Assembly: GCA_024695025.1 (NCBI GenBank) | Contig: JAILIY010000030.1 | Coordinates: 1-34,931 of the forward strand | Source: Acholeplasmatales bacterium | Lineage (GTDB): Bacteria > Bacillota_I > Bacilli_A > Acholeplasmatales > Anaeroplasmataceae | Direction: 5' to 3' | DNA: 34,931 nucleotides | In this document: one piece after another, positions 16,477-24,546 of the stretch | Numbering within the stretch: the first letter of the stretch is position 1 | Layout of the letters: each line of letters starts with the position of its first letter | Position numbers and translations under genes: made by a program | Notes under the pieces: model-generated | What the model saw: the letters and a program-made list of their open reading frames with translations, nothing else | The model's database searches: none | What the model was told of the DNA's origin: nothing

Positions 16477-16884
16477 TTAGTGTAAATCTAGCATGTAATC
16501 AATCTCAACTAAAATATCTTTAATCTGTTGAAATTTAATTAAATTCATTGCCGCATCAAGAGTGTATCTTTTGCAAGATTGAATGTTTGAATCTTGTGGT
16601 TCAAGTTCTAAATTAGAATCATATTTACCCACAAAATATGTTACTTCCTTTAAATTTGTATTGTGAACAAAATATTTAACTGTTCTTTTTAAATTAGGAA
16701 GAATTTCAGGCTTAATACCAGTTTCTTCAAAGCATTCTCTTAATGCACAATCTAGATTTGTTTCTCCTCTTCTTTTATGACCTTTTGGAAAACCATATGT
16801 ACCACTTGGTTCCATAATTAGGACATATTCTCTATGTCCTTCTAATTCGGTATATAACACAACACCACACGAAAACTCTCTCAT
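16477..16884 (-). CDS. Nudix hydrolase, MutT/Ap4A-type (135 aa)
   Basis: Hydrolyses a nucleoside diphosphate linked to another group. The full Nudix box is present: GHKRRGETNLDCALREC then FEETGI, matching G-x5-E-x7-REUxEExGU. YGFPKGH directly before the box resembles the bis(5'-nucleosyl)-tetraphosphatase branch, which often begins with a REFSCGVV-like strand as here. The likely substrate is a dinucleoside polyphosphate, but this cannot be settled from sequence. It sits 2 nt after the COG2509 flavoprotein and 4 nt before engB. No strong Shine-Dalgarno is visible, so expression probably depends on coupling. Confidence 0.88.
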   Translation of the reverse strand: MREFSCGVVLYTELEGHREYVLIMEPSGTYGFPKGHKRRGETNLDCALRECFEETGIKPEILPNLKRTVKYFVHNTNLKEVTYFVGKYDSNLELEPQDSNIQSCKRYTLDAAMNLIKFQQIKDILVEIDYMLDLH

Positions 16885-16886
16885 AA

Positions 16887-18437
16887 TTATTCACTCACTA
16901 TCCTTAAAGCTGTTTTTAATCCATCCAAGGCCGCACTTGTTATACCACCAGCATAACCTGCACCTTCACCTATTGGATATATTCCTTTTATATTAGATTC
17001 TCTGTTTTCATCTCTTACAATTCTTACAGGAGATGATGAACGAGACTCAATACCAATTATAATAGCATCATCATATTTAAATCCATGAAGCTTTTTATCA
17101 AATTCATTGATTCCAAATTTTAAATTATCTAAAACAAAATCCGGAAGGCAACGATTTAAATTACAAAATTTTAATCCATGAGGGTAAGTAGTTTTTACAC
17201 TTCTTAAAGAACTTGCAACCTCATCATTTAAAAATTCTTTACATAAATTTGCTGGCGCCTTATAATCTTTTGAAATTTCAAATGCCATTTTCTCATATTT
17301 TTCTTGAAAATACAACCCATCAAGTACATTACCTTTATCATAATCACTAGGTTTTATATCAACTAGTACTGCACTATTTGAATTAATATTGTCTCTATCA
17401 CTATTACTCATACCATTGACAACGATAGTACCAGGATCTGATTGTGAGGCTATTACATAACCTCCTGGACACATACAAAATGTATACACACCACGGTCGT
17501 TGTTGTGGGCGCTTAATTTGTAATAAGCTGTAGGTAATAAATCTTTAAATTTACCATATTGGGACTCATTAATTAAATCCTTTGGATGTTCAATTCTAAC
17601 GCCCATAGAAAAGGCCTTTTGGGTCATTTCAAGACCACTTTTGTATAAATCAATAATAGTGTCACGAGCGCTGTGACCAAGACCTAAAATCAAATGATTA
17701 GTATCCAATATAAATTCTTTATTATCAATTAAACTTGTCATTTTACAAGATAATAAATTATCTTTTTTACAACTACTAATAAATTTAGTATCAAAATAGA
17801 ATTCTCCGCCTAAAGATTCAATTTCAAGCCTAATATTTTTAACAATCTTTTCTAAAAAATCAGTGCCTATATGAGGCTTTGATTCATATAAAATATTTTC
17901 TTTAGCTCCATGCTTATAAAATTCATATAGAATGAAATTTATAAGAGGGTCTTTTAAATTAGTAGTCAATTTACCATCAGAAAATGTTCCTGCTCCGCCT
18001 TCACCAAATTGAACATTAGAATTTAGATTAAGTACTTTCTTTTTCAAAAAGTCATCGACATTTTTCTTTCTAATTTCAATTTTTGAGCCACGCTCAATAA
18101 TTATTGGTTTGGCATTACATCTTGCCAAATATAGGGCACAAAACATCCCTGCTGGTCCAAAACCAACTATGATTGGTCTGTCGTTATGATTATAGTTTTT
18201 ATATTCTAAATCATAATTCTTCTCTTTATATAAACTGATATTGTTACCTTTAAGTGGTTTGTCAGTTTCGACCATTAAATTATAGATTACATAAATATCA
18301 TTTTTATTTCTTGCATCAATTGATTTTAATAAAATTTTAAATTTAAAATCATTTAATTTTAATTTTTTCTTAATGATATTTTCTAAATCATTTTGTTCAC
18401 TTGGCTTTATTTTAAAATTATTTATTTGATATTTCAT
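16887..18437 (-). CDS. FAD-dependent oxidoreductase, COG2509-like (516 aa)
   Basis: Large flavoprotein of the uncharacterised FAD-dependent dehydrogenase group. The first 85 residues are a separate small basic domain typical of this family. The dinucleotide-binding motif is IIVGFGPAGMFCALYLA (about residues 89-105), followed by IIIERG. VQFGEGGAGTFSDGKL (about 141-156) is a hallmark stretch, and the C-terminal GIYPIGEGAGYAGGITSAA binds FAD. The substrate is unknown. Its start overlaps the baiN-like gene by 20 nt, with GAGGATTTG as the ribosome site inside that gene, so two flavoproteins of different families are made together. The family call is good from memory of conserved motifs; function is open. 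Confidence 0.85.
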   Translation of the reverse strand: MKYQINNFKIKPSEQNDLENIIKKKLKLNDFKFKILLKSIDARNKNDIYVIYNLMVETDKPLKGNNISLYKEKNYDLEYKNYNHNDRPIIVGFGPAGMFCALYLARCNAKPIIIERGSKIEIRKKNVDDFLKKKVLNLNSNVQFGEGGAGTFSDGKLTTNLKDPLINFILYEFYKHGAKENILYESKPHIGTDFLEKIVKNIRLEIESLGGEFYFDTKFISSCKKDNLLSCKMTSLIDNKEFILDTNHLILGLGHSARDTIIDLYKSGLEMTQKAFSMGVRIEHPKDLINESQYGKFKDLLPTAYYKLSAHNNDRGVYTFCMCPGGYVIASQSDPGTIVVNGMSNSDRDNINSNSAVLVDIKPSDYDKGNVLDGLYFQEKYEKMAFEISKDYKAPANLCKEFLNDEVASSLRSVKTTYPHGLKFCNLNRCLPDFVLDNLKFGINEFDKKLHGFKYDDAIIIGIESRSSSPVRIVRDENRESNIKGIYPIGEGAGYAGGITSAALDGLKTALRIVSE

Positions 18438-19473
18438 TTTTCAAATCCTCGTATACTGTTATACTACAAAGCCACGCAAAAAATAAATTATAGCCGCCAC
18501 AAACTCCGTCACAGTCAATCACTTCACCCATAACATAAATATTACTGTCTGATTTAAGTGATAAGTTATCGTTAATATAATTAATATCAATTCCACCGAC
18601 ACAAACTTGTGCAAATTCAAAATCATAAGTTGATTTAATATTTAAAACAATCTTATTAGGGTCTAAATTATATTTATTAATATAATCTAAAAGCTTAGGA
18701 TTAATGACGCTTTCTAATGTATTATATTTTTTATTATCTAGTAAATCAATAACAATTTTACTTTTTTGGTTATCTAAATGTTGATAATAACTTGATAAAT
18801 TCATCACACATATACCAGAAATACCATCATCTTTAAAAATGATTTCTCCGCTTTCTTTGTGAATTAATTTATCGCTACTGTATAATGATACATTACATTT
18901 ACATCTAACACCTGATATAGCTTTAATATTCTCTTTTACTTTAAAGCCTACAAGTGATGGTTTAAAGTCATTAAATTTGACATTTAATGATTTCAAATAA
19001 TCGTAACTAAAACTATTTTTAAATGATGCATATGAACCTGTACAAATAATTATTTTATCGTATGGTCCATAGTTTTCAACATAATATTTGTCACCTTTAT
19101 TTTTTATATTATTGACAAATAAATCAATGATATTTCCTTTATTATTCTTTAATAAAATATTAAGGACAGATAGACTTGATTCACTTATTGGGTAAAGTCT
19201 TCCTTCACCATCTTCTTTAGTATAAATATTTAATTCTTTAAATAGATTAAATACTTTATCTTTATTAACTAATAATTTAGATAATAATTTGTTGTCATGA
19301 TAATATTTTTTATCAATATTAGTGTTGGCAATATTACATCTACCATTGCCTGAGGCAAGGATTTTTCTTCCAAGCTTACCACTATTGAAAATATCATAAT
19401 TTATATTAAGTTTTGAAATTAATGCCCCAAGCATTAAACCTGAAGCTCCACCACCAATAATAGCTACTTTCAT
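18418..19473 (-). CDS. BaiN/YhiN (HI0933)-family flavoprotein (351 aa)
   Basis: NAD(P)/FAD-type oxidoreductase of the HI0933/YhiN/BaiN group. IIGGGASGLMLGALIS binds FAD at the N-terminus; GRKILASGNGRCNIAN (about residues 37-52) is the family signature, and VGGIDINYIN and GEVIDCDGVCGGYNL close the FAD site. It is shorter than usual (family members are typically about 400 residues), mostly from a compact middle region. BaiN has been linked to bile acid dehydroxylation, but most members are uncharacterised, so no substrate is claimed. The track start is a TTG; the ATG at 19473 is preferred since AAGGTG lies 7-8 nt upstream. First gene of the flavoprotein - flavoprotein - Nudix - engB operon. Confidence 0.85.
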   Translation of the reverse strand: MKVAIIGGGASGLMLGALISKLNINYDIFNSGKLGRKILASGNGRCNIANTNIDKKYYHDNKLLSKLLVNKDKVFNLFKELNIYTKEDGEGRLYPISESSLSVLNILLKNNKGNIIDLFVNNIKNKGDKYYVENYGPYDKIIICTGSYASFKNSFSYDYLKSLNVKFNDFKPSLVGFKVKENIKAISGVRCKCNVSLYSSDKLIHKESGEIIFKDDGISGICVMNLSSYYQHLDNQKSKIVIDLLDNKKYNTLESVINPKLLDYINKYNLDPNKIVLNIKSTYDFEFAQVCVGGIDINYINDNLSLKSDSNIYVMGEVIDCDGVCGGYNLFFAWLCSITVYEDLKNEISNK

Positions 19474-19490
19474 TTTCAAACACCTTTTTA

Positions 19491-19499
19491 ATTATATCA
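19491..19499 (-). promoter_or_regulatory. Extended -10 promoter of the flavoprotein operon
   Basis: TGATATAAT (extended -10) lies about 20 nt upstream of the baiN-like ATG on the minus strand. The -35 position reads TACATA, weak, as is common for extended -10 promoters. Confidence 0.5.
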
Positions 19500-19545
19500 T
19501 AAAATATAATTATTATGTATAGAAAAAATACAATTCACTATATAC

Positions 19546-19579
19546 AAAAATACTCCTTTAGGAATATTCCCAAAGGAGT
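19546..19579 (-). terminator. Terminator after the zinc-ribbon protein gene
   Basis: ACTCCTTT and AAAGGAGT pair over 8 bp, and the interior GGAATATTCC is itself self-complementary, giving a long hairpin 9 nt past the stop. The minus strand continues with ATTTTTG. Confidence 0.8.
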
Positions 19580-19587
19580 TATTTTCA

Positions 19588-21213
19588 TTAACGATTCATA
19601 TTTAATTCTTTTTCAATAACGTACATTCTCTTCTTATATTTTTCAATCTTGTCATCAATTGGGTTAATACGAGAAGCTAATTCTCTCTTCTTAGTAACGA
19701 TTGATTTACGACACTTATTTAATTGATCCATATAACCAGCACGTTCCTTGTTAGAATAAACTGGATTGTCTTTTAATACTTGAAGCTTGATTGCTTCTTC
19801 TTCAAGTTTCTTTAATTCATTTAATTCAGGCATCTTAAGTTTTGAATTTTCAAGTTCGAAAATTTCATGGTCAAGTTTTTGACGTTCATCAAGTAATTCT
19901 TGTTTTTCTTCTTGGTGTTCTTCCCAATACTTTTCATTCTTGATCTTTTGGTCAACACGGTCACGCTTACGAATATCAACGAATTTATCGTCTAGTTTTT
20001 TCTTCGCAGCCTTGATCTTTTCAAGACGCATATTTCTTTCTTGCATTGAACATTCAATACCAACTTTAACCTTTGAACCTTTGTGTTCATAACCCTTGTT
20101 ACGAATAATAGATTCATGCATCTTAACTAAGCTTGATAAGATTGCAGTTACTGTACCATGTCTTTTAGCGATATCAATTAGATAATCCCAACAATTGATA
20201 CATACATCTTGAGTAGCAACAAATTTCTTATATGCTTCTACAGTTTGAGTTTCTTTCTTCTTACCGAAGTCAGTTAATGCTTGCTTACTAATCTTAGTAA
20301 CAACGGCGCTAATGTTAGATGCTAATTTATCTTCATAAGTTACAATATCAACACCAAATGTTTGGTTTGCCTTACGCATCATTGGTTCTACTGTATCAAT
20401 TGTATCTTTAACCTTAGCGAAGTTTTCTTCAGATGGAACTTTAGCAAAATCAATACAACTCTTAAGAACATATGCAACCATAATATCGATTAAGTTTGTT
20501 CTTACTGTGAATTGATAATCTTCAAATTCATCTTTTTCAGCATTTTGTAGACATGAATTCCAACAATTGATAGCTTCAAGGAATCTGAAGTTTTGTGGAG
20601 TTGATTGTCTAGCAGCACAGTTACCTTTCATTAACCAAGCGTCACTATTTTTACCATCTAATTCAATTACACGGTTTGCATAGTTTTCAGCATCTGTATA
20701 GTTTTCTGAATCATAAGCATTTTCTGAAAGAATGAATAAGTTTTCAATCATTTGTAATGATCCAGCAGGTGCGCTGTTGTCGATTTGACGTTTGATTTGT
20801 TGAACTGGTTTTGCTTGTTGTACAGGCTTAGCTTGTACAGGTTTTACTACTACTTTCTTAACTACTGTTGGACCTGCTTTAGTAACTGGTTTTGCTTGTA
20901 CTGTAGGTCTAACTTGTGAAACGATACGTTTCGCTGCTTGAGGATCTTGTGTTTGTGCACCAGCTGGCTTTCCAACTACTACCTTTCTTACGATTGTAGG
21001 GGCTGCCTTTGGTTTTAATACTGCATTTTCCTCTGGTTGTTGTGGTGCTTCTTTTACTTCTTGTTGTTTTGCATGTGGTTTGTCATCTACTTCTCTAAAT
21101 AGCGTTTTAGCCTCGTCAACTGAATATTTTGCACCACAAACTTGGCACTCGAACATTCCTTCGACTTTGACGAAGTCGGATTCACCACATAAATCACATA
21201 CTATCTTTTTCAT
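19588..21213 (-). CDS. Zinc-ribbon / low-complexity / TPR-like / coiled-coil protein of unknown function (541 aa)
   Basis: Residues 1-35 are a zinc ribbon with CDLCG and CQVCGAKYS (two C-x2-C pairs). About 40-155 is a Pro/Ala/Val/Lys/Gln-rich linker with repeated VVKKVVVKP, QAKPVQ and PTV units. About 155-220 looks like a TPR pair (SENAYDSENYTDAENYANR, then SDAWLMKGNCAA), followed by a helical domain. The last 150 residues are highly charged coiled coil. No catalytic motif, signal peptide or membrane helix is seen, so a cytoplasmic scaffold is plausible. I do not recognise a named family, though zinc ribbons joined to helical regions are frequent in gut Firmicutes. The track start is six codons upstream, but AAAGGAG lies within those codons, 7 nt before the ATG at 21213, which is preferred. 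Its leader is unusually long. Confidence 0.75.
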   Translation of the reverse strand: MKKIVCDLCGESDFVKVEGMFECQVCGAKYSVDEAKTLFREVDDKPHAKQQEVKEAPQQPEENAVLKPKAAPTIVRKVVVGKPAGAQTQDPQAAKRIVSQVRPTVQAKPVTKAGPTVVKKVVVKPVQAKPVQQAKPVQQIKRQIDNSAPAGSLQMIENLFILSENAYDSENYTDAENYANRVIELDGKNSDAWLMKGNCAARQSTPQNFRFLEAINCWNSCLQNAEKDEFEDYQFTVRTNLIDIMVAYVLKSCIDFAKVPSEENFAKVKDTIDTVEPMMRKANQTFGVDIVTYEDKLASNISAVVTKISKQALTDFGKKKETQTVEAYKKFVATQDVCINCWDYLIDIAKRHGTVTAILSSLVKMHESIIRNKGYEHKGSKVKVGIECSMQERNMRLEKIKAAKKKLDDKFVDIRKRDRVDQKIKNEKYWEEHQEEKQELLDERQKLDHEIFELENSKLKMPELNELKKLEEEAIKLQVLKDNPVYSNKERAGYMDQLNKCRKSIVTKKRELASRINPIDDKIEKYKKRMYVIEKELNMNR

Positions 21214-21540
21214 GTGTTTTCTCCTTTTCATTATTCATATTAACCAACCCTGTAGTACGCTCCTGTTTCCGGTTGACTTCTAAATTGTTTTAAAAATATG
21301 AGAATTCTTACAAAATAGGCACTATCACTTTATTAGCTATTTAAGCACCAAATATAACTAAAAAGCTTATTCTTAAGAATATAGGTGTGCGTTTGTAGAA
21401 TGTAGAACCAAATCTACTAACTCTTTTTTAAATTTTGCATACTACTTTATGTTTAATCGAAGTAAGACTTCGAATATAACCTAATTTATCTATAATCAAT
21501 TGATTTTTTAAAATCGCTTACATACATTATATCTAGAAAT
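21214..21540 (-). promoter_or_regulatory. Long (about 320 nt) leader or small RNA upstream of the zinc-ribbon gene
   Basis: From the predicted starts near 21539/21534 to the ATG at 21213 there is no convincing ORF. The RNA has a 7-bp hairpin TCGAAGT-AAG-ACTTCGA (plus-strand reading, 21457-21473), a 12-bp palindrome ATTCTTAAGAAT (21369-21380), and an end segment (CAACC...GGTTG) near 21250-21275. The first transcribed bases (TTCTAGAT, 21538-21531) could pair with ATTTAGAA at 21285-21278, closing a domain of about 260 nt; an 8-bp match is expected by chance often in DNA this AT-rich. No known riboswitch, 6S, tmRNA, RNase P or SRP signature was recognised. Confidence 0.35.
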
Positions 21541-21574
21541 ATTGTATCATATAAGGATTTTTTTATCAAGTCAA
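21541..21574 (-). promoter_or_regulatory. Two interleaved sigma-A promoters
   Basis: On the minus strand TTGACT-17 bp-TATGAT (21569-21574 and 21546-21551) and TTGATA-17 bp-TACAAT (21564-21569 and 21541-21546) overlap with a 5-bp offset. Both have ideal spacing and would give starts 5 nt apart, driving the long leader. Confidence 0.7.
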
Positions 21575-21642
21575 TTTTGCTCAAATCATGCTTAAAAAAG
21601 ATGAATAATGCTCGTTTTATTGATAAAAACCGCGTTTTAAAC

Positions 21643-21678
21643 CAAAAAAGAAAAAAGCCAAAGCTTATGCTCTGGCTT
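21643..21678 (-). terminator. Terminator overlapping the stop of the GT8-acyltransferase gene
   Basis: AAGCCAGAGC and GCTTTGGCTT (minus strand) pair over 10 positions with one mismatch. The loop ATAA contains the TAA stop codon, so the upstream arm is coding sequence. A run TTTTTTCTTTTTT follows. Confidence 0.8.
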
Positions 21679-23461
21679 GAGTTGTATATTCTAGTTTTGT
21701 ATGATATACACTTTCGTATATTTCTTTCCATACTTCATAATTCTTATCCATAATATATTGAACATTTTCAATATTAGTCTTATTTTTGTCAGGATAAATA
21801 GGTTCTGAAATATGAATTGTATATTCTTGAACCTTAAAACCATCTGGACCAATCTTGTCACTATCTTCCATTGTGATAAAGATAGGTACTACTGGTACAT
21901 TAGCCTTAACTGCAAATTGGAAAGCACCTTTCTTAAGTGGTTTAGGCTTACGGTAATTCCACCACATGCTTTGTTCAGGATATACTAATACTAAATTACC
22001 TTTTTGTAATAATTTATTCATACTTCTCATAAACTTAACCATAGTCTTTGTATTACTTGAAAGTGGTAAAGTGTAGCAGTTTCTCATAAGAAGTCCATAA
22101 AAACCACCAAATGAAGTATAATTACCTTCTCTTATTACTCTAAAGAATCTTCTTTTCTTACGAGCTTTAGATGTTTCAAAAGCTTGTTCATATGCAACTT
22201 GGATTGCAAAAGATTCAAATGCATTGAAATGGTTAGAAGTTAAAATAGCACCGCTATCTAAATTCTTTAAGTTTTCAATACCTTTAATTTCTTTAATTAT
22301 TAAATTTTGTTCCTTCATTTGCTTATTTAAGAACTTTCTTGCTAAGAAATAAGCAAATTTAGTTTTGATTTTAGATCTAATTTTCTTTCTTTCGTAATCT
22401 ACTTGATCAGGTAATAATTCTTTTGAAGGTGGGTCTTGTTCAACATCTTGATCAAATTTACCTTCTAGTTCATATTCTTCAATCTTTCTTAAGACTTTTA
22501 ATCTATCAACAGACTTAATACCTAATTTAGATTTACAATTAACAAATGTATCTATTCTTTGGATTTCTTCATTTGCAAGCTTAACAAGTCCATCGTAGCC
22601 TTCCATATCTTTCTTTAGGCTTTCTTCTGTAACTGAATTTCTAACAGCTAATACTTGATCATAAAATGGAGTCATTTTTGCATACTTCCACCAAATGTCA
22701 GAAAATTGTGAATCACATTTCCATGGTTTTCCCCACATTAGGTAGTGAATCATTTTTGCTTCTTCTGGCTTACATAAAATTTTTAAATCACCAAATGATT
22801 CTGTATTCCAAGCATTGTCAATCCATGTAACTCTATTGAAACAGATAATATTTAAATAATCTTCATCTTGAGTTACTTTACATTCATAAACATTTAATAA
22901 ATTTAAGAATTGTTCTAATACACATTCTTCTCTAAATAATTTACAGTTGATTAAAATATGACCTGCATTGAAGAATTTATGTCTGTCTAAGCCTAAATTC
23001 TTTTCAACATATGTACCAAACAAATCAATTTGTTCCATTGCTTGTTCTGTACATCCACCGATTAAATTATTTCCTAATTCATGGTTATAAAATTCAGAAA
23101 TATCACCAGGAACGATTACGTCACTGTCAATATAAATTGCTTTATCATATTGTTTGAACATTTCAGCGATAAATAATCTGAAATATGTTGTCTTTGTATA
23201 ATAATCTCTAACAGGAAGTTTATCCTTAATAGAATTATAATAAGAAGAAACGTCAACAAATTCTAATTCGAAATTATCACTAATATTTTCGTATGCTAAT
23301 TTTTTGTTTTCCTCATCTATATCAACATTTAGAATATATGCTTTGTAATTGTAATCCTTACTTGCATTTTCCATTATTGATTTTAGAGTTACAGCTGTGA
23401 ACTTGTAATATTTGTTATCACAAGCAAAGAAAATTGGAATAATTTTATCATTCATCTTCAT
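21665..23461 (-). CDS. Family 8 glycosyltransferase fused to a PlsC-type acyltransferase (598 aa)
   Basis: Residues 1-about 280 are a GT8 (LgtC-like) sugar transferase: IPIFFACDNKYY at the start, the metal-binding DSD at 112-114 in IYIDSDVIVPGD, FNAGHILIN (about 164-172) and HYLMWGKPW (239-247). A charged linker follows. Residues about 385-560 resemble lysophosphatidate acyltransferases: SNHFNAFES (409-417), in which the usual H-x4-D is H411-x4-E416, and VYPEQSMWW (493-501) in place of the usual FPEGTRS. The fusion suggests glycosylation and acylation of one acceptor, such as a glycolipid or lipoteichoic acid anchor; this is inference. No membrane helix is obvious. The start has AAAGGAG 8 nt upstream. 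It is a single gene with its own promoter and terminator. Confidence 0.85.
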   Translation of the reverse strand: MKMNDKIIPIFFACDNKYYKFTAVTLKSIMENASKDYNYKAYILNVDIDEENKKLAYENISDNFELEFVDVSSYYNSIKDKLPVRDYYTKTTYFRLFIAEMFKQYDKAIYIDSDVIVPGDISEFYNHELGNNLIGGCTEQAMEQIDLFGTYVEKNLGLDRHKFFNAGHILINCKLFREECVLEQFLNLLNVYECKVTQDEDYLNIICFNRVTWIDNAWNTESFGDLKILCKPEEAKMIHYLMWGKPWKCDSQFSDIWWKYAKMTPFYDQVLAVRNSVTEESLKKDMEGYDGLVKLANEEIQRIDTFVNCKSKLGIKSVDRLKVLRKIEEYELEGKFDQDVEQDPPSKELLPDQVDYERKKIRSKIKTKFAYFLARKFLNKQMKEQNLIIKEIKGIENLKNLDSGAILTSNHFNAFESFAIQVAYEQAFETSKARKKRRFFRVIREGNYTSFGGFYGLLMRNCYTLPLSSNTKTMVKFMRSMNKLLQKGNLVLVYPEQSMWWNYRKPKPLKKGAFQFAVKANVPVVPIFITMEDSDKIGPDGFKVQEYTIHISEPIYPDKNKTNIENVQYIMDKNYEVWKEIYESVYHTKLEYTTQARA

Positions 23462-23539
23462 TTAATTTTCTCCTTTGGTAATGCTATAAAACATTAAATC
23501 TTTAAATAAAAATGGCACATAACCAAATTTATTTATTAT

Positions 23540-23568
23540 ATTATAGACTTTTAATTCATCTTTGGCAA
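23540..23568 (-). promoter_or_regulatory. Promoter of the GT8-acyltransferase gene
   Basis: TTGCCA and TATAAT on the minus strand are 17 bp apart, giving a leader of about 70 nt. The rest of the 301-bp divergent spacer (23569-23710) is AT-rich, with one short palindrome GTTGTTACAAC (23588-23598) that I cannot assign. Confidence 0.65.
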
Positions 23569-23710
23569 GTAAAATCGATAAAATTGCGTTGTTACAACAT
23601 ATTTTAGTGTTTTTTGTATATTAAAACTTTTATATTTTTATTTCTATCTAGTTTTAAATACCAATAGAGATAGTCACAAATATTTATTATTTAATTTTTA
23701 ACTTTACGCG

Positions 23711-23739
23711 TTGTAATTATTTATATATTATTATATAAT
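23711..23739 (+). promoter_or_regulatory. Promoter of the DUF1836 gene
   Basis: TTGTAA and TATAAT are 17 bp apart, 23 nt before the ATG, with TAGGAGGAAAGT as the ribosome binding site. This is one of only two plus-strand genes. Confidence 0.7.
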
Positions 23740-23762
23740 AATAAATAAGGTAGGAGGAAAGT

Positions 23763-24368
23763 ATGGACTTAAGTAGAAAAAAAGCAATTGAAAGATGGTT
23801 AAATGATTTAAACAACTTTAGTTTTAAAGATTTTAACAATTTACCAGAACTTGATTTATATATGGAACAAGTGATGAAATATCTAGATAAGCAATTATAT
23901 ATATTTCAAACTTCAACAGACGACAAACAAATCACTCCATCAATGATAAATAACTATGTCAAAGGTGAAGTTATACCTGCGCCTAAGGCAAAAAAATATA
24001 GTAAAGAACATCTAGCAATCATCCAAGAAGTATGTTCTTTAAAGAAAGTTTTATCACTTGATGAAATTAAACAAATAATTCAAACAACTTATAAGGATGA
24101 AAACAAAGAATTGACATATGATCACTTCAATATGATCAATACTAATAAGACAGCTAATATCGTAAGTGATGCATTTAAACAATTAAATGATGTCGATGAC
24201 AACGACGAATTGGAACTTACAAACATCGCTTTAGAGTTTGCGATAACAGCTAACTGTTATATCAATATAGCAAAAAGAATTCTTTATTATAATAGAACAT
24301 TTAAATTAAATGAAGAATTCCAAAAAGAAAACGAAGAAAACAATAATAACGAAGAAAGAGGAGAATAA
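23763..24368 (+). CDS. DUF1836 domain protein (201 aa)
   Basis: Matches the DUF1836 layout: LPELDLYMEQVMKYLDKQL (about residues 27-45), ITPSMINNYVKGEVIPAPK (about 57-75), and KKYSKEHLAIIQEV followed by LSLDEIKQII. The family has a MerR-like winged-helix character and is widespread but uncharacterised in Firmicutes; a DNA-binding role is likely but unproven. The last 15 residues are a low-complexity Glu/Asn tail (EENNNNEERGE). It stands alone on the plus strand, divergent from the glycosyltransferase fusion, with a good promoter, ribosome site and terminator. No signal peptide or membrane segment is seen. Confidence 0.85.
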   Translation: MDLSRKKAIERWLNDLNNFSFKDFNNLPELDLYMEQVMKYLDKQLYIFQTSTDDKQITPSMINNYVKGEVIPAPKAKKYSKEHLAIIQEVCSLKKVLSLDEIKQIIQTTYKDENKELTYDHFNMINTNKTANIVSDAFKQLNDVDDNDELELTNIALEFAITANCYINIAKRILYYNRTFKLNEEFQKENEENNNNEERGE

Positions 24369-24384
24369 ATCTCCTCTTTTTTAT
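24357..24384 (+). terminator. Terminator overlapping the DUF1836 stop codon
   Basis: AGAGGAGA and TCTCCTCT form a perfect 8-bp stem around the loop ATAAA, which contains the stop codon TAA, followed by TTTTTATTT. The upstream arm is inside the coding region. Confidence 0.85.
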
Positions 24385-24546
24385 TTGCAGATATTCTACC
24401 CATGAAATGAAATTATCTGTTGATGAACCTGTTCTTTCAGCTTGTGTATGTTATTTCCATACAGTTTGAAAATCAACAGAGTTAACATTTGGATTCATAT
24501 TTAATGACAATAATCTTGGAGGTATCGCGAATCCCCTAGGGGATTG
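24379..24546 (-). pseudogene. Short coding-like remnant, possibly of a dispersed or mobile element
   Basis: On the minus strand one frame reads about 56 codons with a single internal TAA: it includes FAIPPRLLSLNMNPNVNSV, then DFQTVWK-stop-HTQAERTGSSTDNF and ISWVEYLQIK. The composition looks protein-like, with higher GC than the flanks, yet there is no ribosome site, and an ORF starting at the internal ATG would be only 15 codons. I do not recognise the family. Adjacent features are a 16-bp palindrome and a TGTCT/AGACA inverted repeat near 24577-24593. The rest of 24547-24623 shows nothing else. It may be a decayed transposon or duplicated gene tail, or chance. Confidence 0.3.
24530..24545. 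repeat. 16-bp perfect palindrome
   Basis: AATCCCCTAGGGGATT is a perfect palindrome and one of the most GC-rich short stretches in the intergenic DNA of this window. It sits at the edge of the coding-like remnant. With no loop it is more likely a protein site or element boundary than a hairpin. Confidence 0.5.

Noticed and set aside
21250-21275. Known riboswitch (c-di-GMP, glycine, ZTP or T-box) in the long leader
   Set aside because: Fragments such as ACGCACACC and GGAAACAGG recall parts of known motifs, but the conserved cores and their order are absent.
21486-21731. 81-aa minus-strand ORF in the track
   Set aside because: It overlaps the terminator and 3' end of the GT8-acyltransferase gene and the promoter of the leader, has no ribosome site, and its residues look like translated AT-rich spacer.
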